64,000 nucleotides of DNA from Marinitoga aeolica (GTDB lineage: Bacteria; Thermotogota; Thermotogae; Petrotogales; Petrotogaceae), in contig NZ_CP069362.1 in the NCBI RefSeq assembly GCF_029910535.1, forward strand, positions 186,001 to 250,000. Direction: 5' to 3'. How positions within the stretch are numbered: position 1 is the first letter of the stretch; each line of letters starts with the position of its first letter. The notes beneath the pieces are model-generated. The model ran no database searches. It saw nothing but the letters and a program-made list of their open reading frames with translations, and was not told the origin of the DNA. Shown piece by piece: positions 36,676 through 44,996 of the stretch. Made by a program: the position numbers and the translations under genes.

Positions 36676-39034
36676 TTTTACCCCCATACAGCATTATTTT
36701 AATTATTCCAAAAATTCTTGACAAAAAATTTTTATTTTCAATTTTGATTTTATGGGCTATTTTTAATCCGTAAGCTGTTTTATACAAATATTTCAACTTT
36801 GGAATTTTCAATTTTGATTTAATTTTTTTATTAATCTTGCTTATTTCCTTATCATAATTCATATATTCTTCTATTTTAATTGAAAGGTCAGCATATCCAT
36901 ATTCTATTTCTTTTATTTTTTCAAAATCTTTAAACAAAATAGCTTTTAATAATGCTTTATATTCATTATGATAATGTTCAATTCTTTGAATTGTATCTTT
37001 TAGTAAATTTTTTATATGATTTTTTATATAATCTTCTATAGAATGATATTTTAAATTAGGACGAAAATAAACAAAATTTTTTACTTTTTTCAGTATATTA
37101 TCAAATTCGTATTTTATTTCGTTATATTGCTTATAATAATCATCAATGAGATTACTAATTTTTCTTGCATTTATTGTTTTTATATTATTTATTTCTTCAA
37201 TTTTAGAATTATAAATTTTATCTATTTTTTGATTTAATTCATTTTCTTTTATTGGTAATAATGATTTTATTTTATTAATAATTTCAGAGATATCTAAAGT
37301 TAAATCTATACTTAATTTATTTTTTATAATTTTAATATCAAATCCTTTTACCTCTTTTTTTATTTCATTTATAAACCCTTTTATCTTTTTATCATAATCT
37401 CCTTTTAAATCAACAAGATTTTTTGAATATGATTTATATAATTTTAATGCCTTAATTAAATCAAAAAGATTATTAGAATCTTTTTTTGAATTTAAATCCA
37501 TTTGATAAGCATCTTTTTGATTTTTTAATTTTTCTAAATAAAAATATATAACATCATTTAAATAATCATTCACTAATTCTTCTAATTTATTCTTATTATC
37601 AAAATAATATGAGTATTTATAATTTAATGAAAACTCAGAATTATACTTATCTATTGTTTCTTTAACATCTTTAATATACTTTAATATGTAATCCTTTTTT
37701 TTCTTTTTTCCCAAAATTACAAAATCACTTTCAAGTTTTTTAAGAGTAATATTTATTAATTTCCTCAAAATAATCTCATAATTTTCTTTATATTTATCAA
37801 ATAGTTGTTGTTTGAAAGTTTTAAACTGAATATCTGGTTTAATATTACCCAATTTGTATTTGTTTTCAAAACTCTCCAAAATATTTATTTCATTTTTAAT
37901 TTCTATTATTGTTTTTTCTAAATCCTTAGAAATGTTTTCATAATAATTTTTTATATTATTATATTTATCAATTACATTATTTTCATTAATTCCAGATATA
38001 TATTCATCCAATAACTTACTTTTTCTAACTATATAATTTTCTAAATTAGATTTTATTTTAATTATATAATTATTAAACACATTATTTTTAAAATTTTTTA
38101 TTTTATCAAATAATGCGCTTTGTTCTTTTTCAATATCATTTATAATTTCAATTTTAATATATTTTAAAAATTTTTTCGATTCATTTATACTACTCGATAA
38201 TTTATTAATTTCTATGTTATATAAAATCACAATATCTTCTAATCCGTTTATAATCTTATCCACTTGTTCTAAATTTAATAAAACTTCTTTTTTTAAATGG
38301 ATTTTTTCATTGATATTATTTTTTAAATTTTCCATTTGATTATTTAATATGGTAGTATAATAATCTTTTATTTTCTCGCATAAATCACTATAATAAATTT
38401 TTATAATATCTTTCATATTATCAACAAGAGAAAATATTTTACCTATATAGATATTATAAAAGTCTAAATCTATTCTTTTTAATTTTTCACATTTAAACTT
38501 GGTAAAATCATGATATTGATTAGTAAATTTTTCAAAATCAACAAAAGTATTATCATAATTATTTTTATCTATTAATACTAAAAATTCTCTTGATAAAACG
38601 TCAAAAAATTCAATGCTTTTATTTAAATATTGCTTTAATTTTAATAGTTCATCATATGCATAAAAATATTTATTTGATTCGTCTTCTAAATATAAAAGTA
38701 TTTTGTCAAAATCTTTCAAAACTTCATTTTTATAATAATTATTCACGCTTTCAATTTCTTCTTTTATTTTAACAATTAATAATTCTAACTCTTTTTTTGA
38801 GCTTTCTAATTTATATATATTAGCTTCAATATTTTCCAAAACATTATTATTTATTATTGATACTTTTTCTTCTTTGATTTTTATACTTTCATCTAAATGT
38901 TGAACAATATTCTCTGTATTCATCTTTTTTTGCAGATTACTTCTTTGAGAATCAATGAAATTTCCTAATTTATTATTTTTAAAATTATCTAGATTTTCAT
39001 CTATAAAATCTTCATATTCTTTAAACTTCTTCAT
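36641..39034 (-). CDS. 797-aa coiled-coil protein of the MoxR operon
   Basis: Almost wholly helical and rich in heptads from end to end (LESSKKELELLIVKIKEEIE; KNNINEKIHLKKEVLLNLEQ; LNQKIDKIYNSKIEEINNI). The C-terminus is more basic (KIKSKLKIPKLKYLYKTAYG). I see no P-loop, so it is not a dynamin or SMC ATPase, although the stalk-like appearance is similar. Function unknown. It overlaps both neighbours by 14 bases or more, fixing it in the operon. Confidence 0.75.
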   Translation of the reverse strand: MKKFKEYEDFIDENLDNFKNNKLGNFIDSQRSNLQKKMNTENIVQHLDESIKIKEEKVSIINNNVLENIEANIYKLESSKKELELLIVKIKEEIESVNNYYKNEVLKDFDKILLYLEDESNKYFYAYDELLKLKQYLNKSIEFFDVLSREFLVLIDKNNYDNTFVDFEKFTNQYHDFTKFKCEKLKRIDLDFYNIYIGKIFSLVDNMKDIIKIYYSDLCEKIKDYYTTILNNQMENLKNNINEKIHLKKEVLLNLEQVDKIINGLEDIVILYNIEINKLSSSINESKKFLKYIKIEIINDIEKEQSALFDKIKNFKNNVFNNYIIKIKSNLENYIVRKSKLLDEYISGINENNVIDKYNNIKNYYENISKDLEKTIIEIKNEINILESFENKYKLGNIKPDIQFKTFKQQLFDKYKENYEIILRKLINITLKKLESDFVILGKKKKKDYILKYIKDVKETIDKYNSEFSLNYKYSYYFDNKNKLEELVNDYLNDVIYFYLEKLKNQKDAYQMDLNSKKDSNNLFDLIKALKLYKSYSKNLVDLKGDYDKKIKGFINEIKKEVKGFDIKIIKNKLSIDLTLDISEIINKIKSLLPIKENELNQKIDKIYNSKIEEINNIKTINARKISNLIDDYYKQYNEIKYEFDNILKKVKNFVYFRPNLKYHSIEDYIKNHIKNLLKDTIQRIEHYHNEYKALLKAILFKDFEKIKEIEYGYADLSIKIEEYMNYDKEISKINKKIKSKLKIPKLKYLYKTAYGLKIAHKIKIENKNFLSRIFGIIKIMLYGGKNDSNNIDNMDN

Positions 39035-40865
39035 TCTTTCCCCCTACTTCAGACAATTTTTTGTCTAAATATTCATAATTGCTTAAAATACCATTTAGAG
39101 AATCTATTAGATCACTCAAATCGTCAGAAATAACATTAAAATTTTCATTATATTTATTTTTTTCTTCTTCCATATTAGTTTTTAAATTATTCAACAAATT
39201 TAATGTATTAAACATCATTTTTTTAGTATTTTCATATTCATCTTCAGTGAGTACTTTAAGTTCATCTGATTCAACGAAATTCTTAATATCTTTATTATAG
39301 GTATTTATATTGTTTATAATATTATTTAATAAATTAAATACTGTAGGATTTTCAAAATAATTTTCTATTTTTTCTTTCATTAAATTTAAGTCATTAATAA
39401 AAAGTTTTAATTTTTCCTCTTCTTCCTTCATAATATTTATTATTTCTTTCTTACTATTTTCCCATTTTTTAAAAGCTTGATCTATCTCACTATCAATATC
39501 TTCAATTATAGAATTATAGAATAATTCCAAATTCTTATCTAAATCTATTTCATATTTAGATCTTTCTTTAATATTAAAATCTTTTATATACATTTCAAAA
39601 TTTTCAGGACTTTCAAATTTTACATATTTTTCAATAAAATCTTTTAATGTAATTCCAGAATCTTTTTTTATAAACACTCCATATTTATCAAAAAATTTGT
39701 TTTTAAAATCTAAAATCAATATATAATCTTCCACATTAATGTCTTCATTTGTAATTGAATTAATAAATTTTTCAAATAACTTATCACTTTTAGATATATT
39801 TAATTCTGGTGTTAATTGGTAATTTGAAGGAACTAATACTTTCAATTTAATAGTTGAATAATTTGGATCTTCACTATATTTATACATCATAGAATTTGGA
39901 ACTAAATAATCTGGGCCATAGAAAAAATAATAATATTTATTTTCTGATTTAAATAAATATACTTTTATTTTGTCTGAATCTTCCGTATCATATAATAACA
40001 GTAATGGATATACTTGATATAATTTATCCTCTTCAATTATAAAACCACCCATATATTCCAAATTATTTTCTATTTTATATAATATTCTATCTATATTTCT
40101 CAATTCTCTTTCTAATCTTTTTTTTGTATTTTTTAATTCTCTATATGTTTCTTTATAATTCTTTCTTTTTATTAAGTCTAGATTTAAATATAAACTCATA
40201 AAATCTTCAGAAAGCTCTTCAAATTTTGCTTTTTCTGAAAAATCAAATTGTATAAAATTATTAATTGTTTGAAATTTGATATTATCAATTATAATATTGT
40301 TGTCTATTATCATAATATCCTGAATAAATGTAAATTCATAATTTTGAACACAATATTCATCTTTTACAAATATTCTTGAAAATATCTTCTTTTTAAAATC
40401 ACACTCTTTATAAACATCATATAATAACGTTTCACCTTGTGCTTTTAGATTTTCCAAAAAAAGCTTTAAACTTAAATGATTATTAAATTTTTCTATTAAT
40501 AAATAATATGCAATACCATCTTTTGCTATTTTAATGTGTGGAGTATAATATATCATCATTTGTAGAATCTTTTCTAATGTATTACTTTTTTCATCTACAG
40601 AAACTTTTAAAATTATATTATTTTTATATTTTCCATATTTAGTTTCAAAAATTTTTGGTTTTATTTTTGACATTAAATTTTTCAAAGTAATTTCAATTGA
40701 AGTTTTACATTTATCTTCAGAAATAAAAAAATATTTAAATTCTTTTGAAAGTGTATTTTCAAATATTTCTTCTCCTAATATTTTTTCTTTTTTATCGGTA
40801 AAACATAAAAATACTTTTTTTTCTGGATTTTCCTTATACAATCCATATAATTCTCTTATATTCAT
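39021..40865 (-). CDS. Unknown 614-aa protein of the MoxR operon
   Basis: Residues ~1-410 look like mixed alpha/beta globular sequence (KKVFLCFTDKKEKILGEEIF; IIIDNIKFQTINNFIQFDF; DKIKVYLFKSENKYYYFFYG). The last ~190 residues are coiled coil. No family is recognised and there is no membrane segment. I chose ATG 40865 with AGGTGATA just upstream; an in-frame ATG at 40883 precedes that site. The C-terminal coiled coil could bind the next gene's long coiled-coil product. Confidence 0.7.
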   Translation of the reverse strand: MNIRELYGLYKENPEKKVFLCFTDKKEKILGEEIFENTLSKEFKYFFISEDKCKTSIEITLKNLMSKIKPKIFETKYGKYKNNIILKVSVDEKSNTLEKILQMMIYYTPHIKIAKDGIAYYLLIEKFNNHLSLKLFLENLKAQGETLLYDVYKECDFKKKIFSRIFVKDEYCVQNYEFTFIQDIMIIDNNIIIDNIKFQTINNFIQFDFSEKAKFEELSEDFMSLYLNLDLIKRKNYKETYRELKNTKKRLERELRNIDRILYKIENNLEYMGGFIIEEDKLYQVYPLLLLYDTEDSDKIKVYLFKSENKYYYFFYGPDYLVPNSMMYKYSEDPNYSTIKLKVLVPSNYQLTPELNISKSDKLFEKFINSITNEDINVEDYILILDFKNKFFDKYGVFIKKDSGITLKDFIEKYVKFESPENFEMYIKDFNIKERSKYEIDLDKNLELFYNSIIEDIDSEIDQAFKKWENSKKEIINIMKEEEEKLKLFINDLNLMKEKIENYFENPTVFNLLNNIINNINTYNKDIKNFVESDELKVLTEDEYENTKKMMFNTLNLLNNLKTNMEEEKNKYNENFNVISDDLSDLIDSLNGILSNYEYLDKKLSEVGGKNEEV

Positions 40866-40869
40866 ATTA

Positions 40870-42153
40870 TCACCTATCTTCAATAGTATTAGAGATAATG
40901 AACATTAATATTCTTTTTATCAAATTATATATATTGAGTTTTTCCTCATGATCATCATATTGTATTTTAAAAAGATTTGAATCAAAATCAACCTTATTTT
41001 TATCTTTTGCATTAATTAGTTCATCTATGGGCTTGATGAAAAAATTATAGTTATTATATTTTTTATTAGAATATGTAAAGTTATCCCCAAAATAGATGTT
41101 GATATTTATATCATTATAATAATTTTTCTTATGATAATATCCTTCATAATCATCAAAATTATTTGAAACAAAAAAGTCAGGTATTATTTCTAATATATTT
41201 CCTTTAAAATTATCAAAATCAATTTCTATATTCTCATCAAGAAATAACATATCTCTGTCTAAATATATTTTTCGTGAATTTAAATAAAAAGTAAATTCAT
41301 TATTTTGTATAAGCTCATTGGAATAGAACTCTTTATATATTATATAAAATACATATAGAAAAATTAACTTTAAAAAAGTTGTTGCAAAAAAATTGTTCCC
41401 GTTTATTTCCAATATTCTATTATTTGAATAATTAAAATAAAATTTAATATTAATTTTTTTATTTACTTCTAATTGTCCAGAATGATTAAAAGATAACAAC
41501 TCATTTTTTGAAAAGAGATAATTAAATATATCTTCGTATTCTTTTTCAAAAAACATAAAATAAGATGGCAATAAATTTTTTATGTCTTCAATATCCCTTA
41601 ACCTTTTTATGTCATCAATATTTTGAGTCATTCTCTCATCTATACCTATGTATATTTCACTTATGTCTTTTTTTACTTCAATATATTTATCAGAATATTC
41701 ATTTTCAGATAAAATATATTTTGATTTAATAAGATTATCTTCAATTAATCCATTATTGTTTTTATTAAATAAAACTATATAATAATCAATATTTTCTTTA
41801 ATAATTATTTTTGACAACCCATCACTATATTTTTTATCGTAATATTCATTAATAATATTCTCTAGATTATTTGCATTTAACAATTTCCCATCAGCATTAT
41901 AAAAATAATTAATTATCTTTGATACATAAATGTATATTTTTTCTTTATTTATATCTCCTAAATAATTTTTCTTCAAAGAATTAATAAATATTTCTATTTG
42001 TGGAAATTCTTTGTCATATTTATTATATTTAAAAAAATCATATAGATTAACTCCCAAAATTACCGCACCATTTTTTGCATCATCTATAGAAATAGTTGAT
42101 ATAATCTTTTTTAAACATTTAATATCTTCATAGGAGTATTCTTTCAATTTCAT
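40870..42153 (-). CDS. Unknown 427-aa protein of the MoxR operon
   Basis: A globular, Asn/Lys/Tyr-rich protein (KEYSYEDIKCLKKIISTIS; NEFTFYLNSRKIYLDRDMLF; FDNFKGNILEIIPDFFVSN). I see no MIDAS-type vWA motif, which would be the expected partner next to a MoxR ATPase, but a diverged vWA fold cannot be excluded without structure prediction. ATG 42153 has GAGGAG seven bases upstream; an earlier ATG at 42168 overlaps that site. It overlaps the MoxR gene end by 26 bases. Confidence 0.7.
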   Translation of the reverse strand: MKLKEYSYEDIKCLKKIISTISIDDAKNGAVILGVNLYDFFKYNKYDKEFPQIEIFINSLKKNYLGDINKEKIYIYVSKIINYFYNADGKLLNANNLENIINEYYDKKYSDGLSKIIIKENIDYYIVLFNKNNNGLIEDNLIKSKYILSENEYSDKYIEVKKDISEIYIGIDERMTQNIDDIKRLRDIEDIKNLLPSYFMFFEKEYEDIFNYLFSKNELLSFNHSGQLEVNKKINIKFYFNYSNNRILEINGNNFFATTFLKLIFLYVFYIIYKEFYSNELIQNNEFTFYLNSRKIYLDRDMLFLDENIEIDFDNFKGNILEIIPDFFVSNNFDDYEGYYHKKNYYNDININIYFGDNFTYSNKKYNNYNFFIKPIDELINAKDKNKVDFDSNLFKIQYDDHEEKLNIYNLIKRILMFIISNTIEDR

Positions 42154-43105
42154 CTTTTTGCTCCTCATTATTAAATATTTTTGACAAAATAAATTTCACA
42201 TCTTCCAAATTTAATTGTAAATCCAATGATTCATTTCTTATCATAGAATAAGCAATCATGTTTTTAACATAGAATTTCAAATTTCTATCTGATATAAATA
42301 TATCCCTATCTTTTTTCAATATTTCTATTCTATCTAATAGACTTATAATATATTTATCATGCTTTAACTCAAAATATTTTTTTATAATATATTCATTCAT
42401 TTTTTTAGCAAAACTTATACTTTCCTCTCTTTTAAACAAACTTTTTTTACTATGTTTAATATTATTTTCTTCAATTTCAAACTCTCTATTTAATAATTCC
42501 TCATAATCTCTTCTATCTAATCCTTCAACTAAAACCCTTATAGGAAATCTATCATAAAAAGCTTTTAATAAAGGATCCGTCGGAGTATGATTTGTAGCTC
42601 CAAATATTACTATTAAATCATCAAGTGATTTATATACGTCACCAATAAGCAATTTTTTTTCATTTATTATTGTTAAAAGAGAATTTAATATCGCAGAATT
42701 TGCATTAAAAACTTCATCTAAGAAAACCACATTAGCTTCTGGTAATTTGTTTTTAGTATTAATTACATATTTTCCTTTTTTTAATTCAGAAATGTTTAAA
42801 GATCCTAATACTTCAGATGGCTCGGTGAATTTTGTTAATAAATAATGAAAATATCCTTCTTCATTATCAAATCCCATTAATTTAGAAAATTCATTAATTA
42901 TCATACTTTTTGCTGTTCCAGGTTCTCCTACCAAAAGAACATTGGTATTTGTTATAAAACTGCAACTTATAGCTTCTATTACATCATCCTTATTCAAAAT
43001 AATCTTTTTTAATTCATTTATAACATTTAAATAATTTTCAAACATTTCATTTAAACCGTTTGATTCATCTAATTCTTTTAAATGTTTATTTTTTCTTCTT
43101 GGCAT
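42128..43105 (-). CDS. MoxR-type AAA+ ATPase
   Basis: A 325-aa MoxR/RavA-class AAA+ protein. Walker A GEPGTAKS (~residue 60), Walker B VVFLDEVFNAN, sensor 1 IFGATNHTPTDPLLKAFYDR with the arginine finger, and RFPIRVLVEGLDRRDYEEL matching the MoxR pattern. The lid domain follows (ISDRNLKFYVKNMIAYSMI). MoxR ATPases are chaperone-like remodelling machines that usually act with vWA-domain partners. Here it is the only recognisable enzyme of a seven-gene operon of very large structural proteins, so it probably assembles or switches that complex (inference). Confidence 0.92.
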   Translation of the reverse strand: MPRRKNKHLKELDESNGLNEMFENYLNVINELKKIILNKDDVIEAISCSFITNTNVLLVGEPGTAKSMIINEFSKLMGFDNEEGYFHYLLTKFTEPSEVLGSLNISELKKGKYVINTKNKLPEANVVFLDEVFNANSAILNSLLTIINEKKLLIGDVYKSLDDLIVIFGATNHTPTDPLLKAFYDRFPIRVLVEGLDRRDYEELLNREFEIEENNIKHSKKSLFKREESISFAKKMNEYIIKKYFELKHDKYIISLLDRIEILKKDRDIFISDRNLKFYVKNMIAYSMIRNESLDLQLNLEDVKFILSKIFNNEEQKDEIERILL

Positions 43106-43976
43106 ACTTTACCCCTTCCCTTATAATTTCTTTAAAATATTCATTTTTTTCTTTTGGTAATGGATATGTTTTATATAATAATTCCCATTTATCTTTTATT
43201 GGATTTAATGAAATATCATATACTTTTTCTATTTCTTCCAAATAATATTTATAATTAACATCTTTATCTTTTTTATATTCCTCTATTAGTTCATTCATTT
43301 TTTCTATAGCATTATATTCATACATAATATATAAAAATTCTAAATTTTCATCACCTATAGGAATATTATTTTTTATAATAATATCAACAAAAAATCGAAG
43401 TATATAGTTTTTGCCTCTATCCTTTAATAAATGATATATAAAATATGCTGGATTAATAATTAATGATTTTTCAAAGAAAAATTTTAAGCTATCTAAAAAT
43501 AATTTTTTCTCATTCTCATCCATTTTCAACTTTAATATATCTTTATTATTTAAAATAACAAATAAAAAATTAAATTCTTTTGTATTTAATAAATAATACT
43601 CCCAAAATTCCTTATTCAACAATATTTTTTTTATTAAAAAAGCATATTCTAAATTTGATATATTGGTTTCTTCAAAACTGATTCCATATAGAGTATTATA
43701 AATATTTAATAGGTATAAAATCCTAACATCTTCTTGATTAATATCGTTTTTTTCAATATACCAATATTTTAAATTTTTTTCAAATACAAAATCATATATT
43801 TTCTTTTGAATTTCAGGTGAAAAAGATAGATTATATTTACTAATATTAATTATATGAACTTTAAAAATATCATGTATATTTACAAAAAATTTATCTACTT
43901 TTTCATCTAAAAAGAAAAAATTGTAAAAATTATTTTCATATAACCTAAATATTTCTTTATATTTTAATTTAATCAC
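43086..43976 (-). CDS. Unknown 296-aa helical protein, first gene of the MoxR operon
   Basis: Helical, repeat-like protein (KIYDFVFEKNLKYWYIEKND; FLDSLKFFFEKSLIINPAYF; NENLEFLYIMYEYNAIEKMN) that could be TPR-like. No clear family. The start is unclear: the only usual codon is GTG 43976, which lies inside the ribosome site AGGAGGTGATTAAATTA. The AAA+ gene at 14802 has the same context with TTG where this gene has TTA, so initiation at an unusual codon just downstream is possible. It overlaps the MoxR gene by 20 bases. Confidence 0.7.
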   Translation of the reverse strand: MIKLKYKEIFRLYENNFYNFFFLDEKVDKFFVNIHDIFKVHIINISKYNLSFSPEIQKKIYDFVFEKNLKYWYIEKNDINQEDVRILYLLNIYNTLYGISFEETNISNLEYAFLIKKILLNKEFWEYYLLNTKEFNFLFVILNNKDILKLKMDENEKKLFLDSLKFFFEKSLIINPAYFIYHLLKDRGKNYILRFFVDIIIKNNIPIGDENLEFLYIMYEYNAIEKMNELIEEYKKDKDVNYKYYLEEIEKVYDISLNPIKDKWELLYKTYPLPKEKNEYFKEIIREGVKYAKKKK

Positions 43977-43990
43977 CTCCTAATCATATT

Positions 43991-43996
43991 ATTATA
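43991..43996 (-). promoter_or_regulatory. Sigma-A-like -10 box of the MoxR operon
   Basis: On the minus strand TGATATAATAAT precedes the first gene by about 15-20 bases, giving TATAAT at 43996-43991 with only a weak T/A-rich -35. This operon does not carry the ATGTCTA-type box found upstream of its neighbours. Confidence 0.55.
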
Positions 43997-44028
43997 TCAT
44001 ACAAAAAACGATATTAAAACAGTTTATT

Positions 44029-44592
44029 TTAAGATATTATTTTTGAATTTAAAGTATTTTTTTGTTTATAATTAAACATCTTATCTATTATTTTTGATTC
44101 TATATAATTTATATTTTTCGACTTAGGTAATAATTCATAAACACCATATTTATTTGTTTTATTAGAATATACTTGAGAACCATACCCAACAACTATTTGC
44201 CCTTTACCTAATAATTCAATTGCATAATTATTCATCACTATTTTACTTTTATTGAAAACTTTGTTTGTAACAAAAAATATATGATATCCCCCACTCACAG
44301 TTTTTTGAATAAAAGGATTTTTTAATTTCAAATAATTAATGATATTCTTTAATAAATTATTTTTAGTATTATCATATACATCAATATCTATAACATGAAA
44401 ATATATATCATCTTTAATTTTTATCCCTGTCAACAATCCATATCCAGTAATTTTCTCAAAATCTTTCTCATTATACACATAATGAGGCCAATCGTTAAAT
44501 ATTGGCCTTTTCTGATAATTATATAGAGGAATGACTTTAAAATTATTTCTTCTCCACATTTCTACTACTCTTGTTAATTTGCCGTTATTCAT
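44029..44592 (-). CDS. Short primase-polymerase (Prim-Pol, archaeo-eukaryotic primase fold)
   Basis: A 187-aa protein covering only the Prim-Pol core. Motif I is FHVIDIDVYD (hhDhD, metal ligands, ~residue 70), motif II is SGGYHIFF (S-x-H type) and motif III is ELLGKGQIVVGYGS. The N-terminal part (KVIPLYNYQKRPIFNDWPHY) is typical of bifunctional primase/polymerase domains. Prim-Pols are known to associate with CRISPR loci, including in Marinitoga (CRISPR-associated Prim-Pols), where a role in spacer capture is proposed; those are usually larger and fused to other domains. Here it is stand-alone, coupled to a small membrane protein by an ATGA overlap and preceded by the ATGTCTA box shared with the CARF/kinase region. 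Confidence 0.85.
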   Translation of the reverse strand: MNNGKLTRVVEMWRRNNFKVIPLYNYQKRPIFNDWPHYVYNEKDFEKITGYGLLTGIKIKDDIYFHVIDIDVYDNTKNNLLKNIINYLKLKNPFIQKTVSGGYHIFFVTNKVFNKSKIVMNNYAIELLGKGQIVVGYGSQVYSNKTNKYGVYELLPKSKNINYIESKIIDKMFNYKQKNTLNSKIIS

Positions 44593-44765
44593 CTTTGTTC
44601 CCCATATACGATATTTAAAGCTTCATAAAATGTCATTTTATAACATATTTTTGATTCTCGATATATAAGTATTCCTCCCAAAATCATTAAACCAATTGAA
44701 GCTGGAAATAATACTTTTTCACTTTTGATAAAATCCAAAAAATCTTCTAATGTAAAATTTTTCAC
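44589..44765 (-). CDS. Small membrane protein (58 aa) coupled to Prim-Pol
   Basis: The sequence reads MKNFTLEDFLDFIKSEKVLF then PASIGLMILGGILIYR and a short charged tail. There is one membrane helix at ~residues 21-36. The GTG start at 44765 follows AAAGGAGAGATATAG, and the TGA overlaps the Prim-Pol ATG, so both are translated together. It could tether Prim-Pol or act as a toxin-like small membrane effector; no family is recognised. Confidence 0.65.
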   Translation of the reverse strand: MKNFTLEDFLDFIKSEKVLFPASIGLMILGGILIYRESKICYKMTFYEALNIVYGEQR

Positions 44766-44808
44766 CTATATCTCTCCTTTCATTATTAAAAAATGAGGTT
44801 TTGGTTTC

Positions 44809-44831
44809 TTTCAAGTTACTACTAGACATTT
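44809..44831 (-). promoter_or_regulatory. Shared box (ATGTCTAGTAGTAACTTG) upstream of Prim-Pol unit
   Basis: One of six copies of a conserved box, core ATGTCTANTANTAAYTTG on the minus strand. Here it lies 43 bp before the GTG of the small membrane protein and 35 bp after a terminator hairpin. The other copies are at 58449, 59349, 59583, 59681 and 63477. It is probably a promoter or operator; TAGTAAC/TAATAAT inside could be the -10. Confidence 0.65.
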
Positions 44832-44862
44832 AAAATATAGATCGCATTTTATATGAATTAAA

Positions 44863-44890
44863 AACAAAAAAATGGGGATTAATCCCCATT
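44863..44890 (-). terminator. Terminator at the distal end of CRISPR array 2
   Basis: AAAATGGGGATTAATCCCCATTTT is nearly palindromic, with a T-rich run after it on the minus strand (44871 downward). It would end the array 2 precursor RNA and separates it from the Prim-Pol unit. The ~100 bp between it and the array show nothing else. Confidence 0.75.
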
Positions 44891-44996
44891 TTCATTATAA
44901 GCACATAACTTCAAAAACAAATTTACATTCATAGATACATTTATAAAATTCAACATTTCCTTAGTTTTTTTCCTATTAATAAGTGGAAAGATGTAA

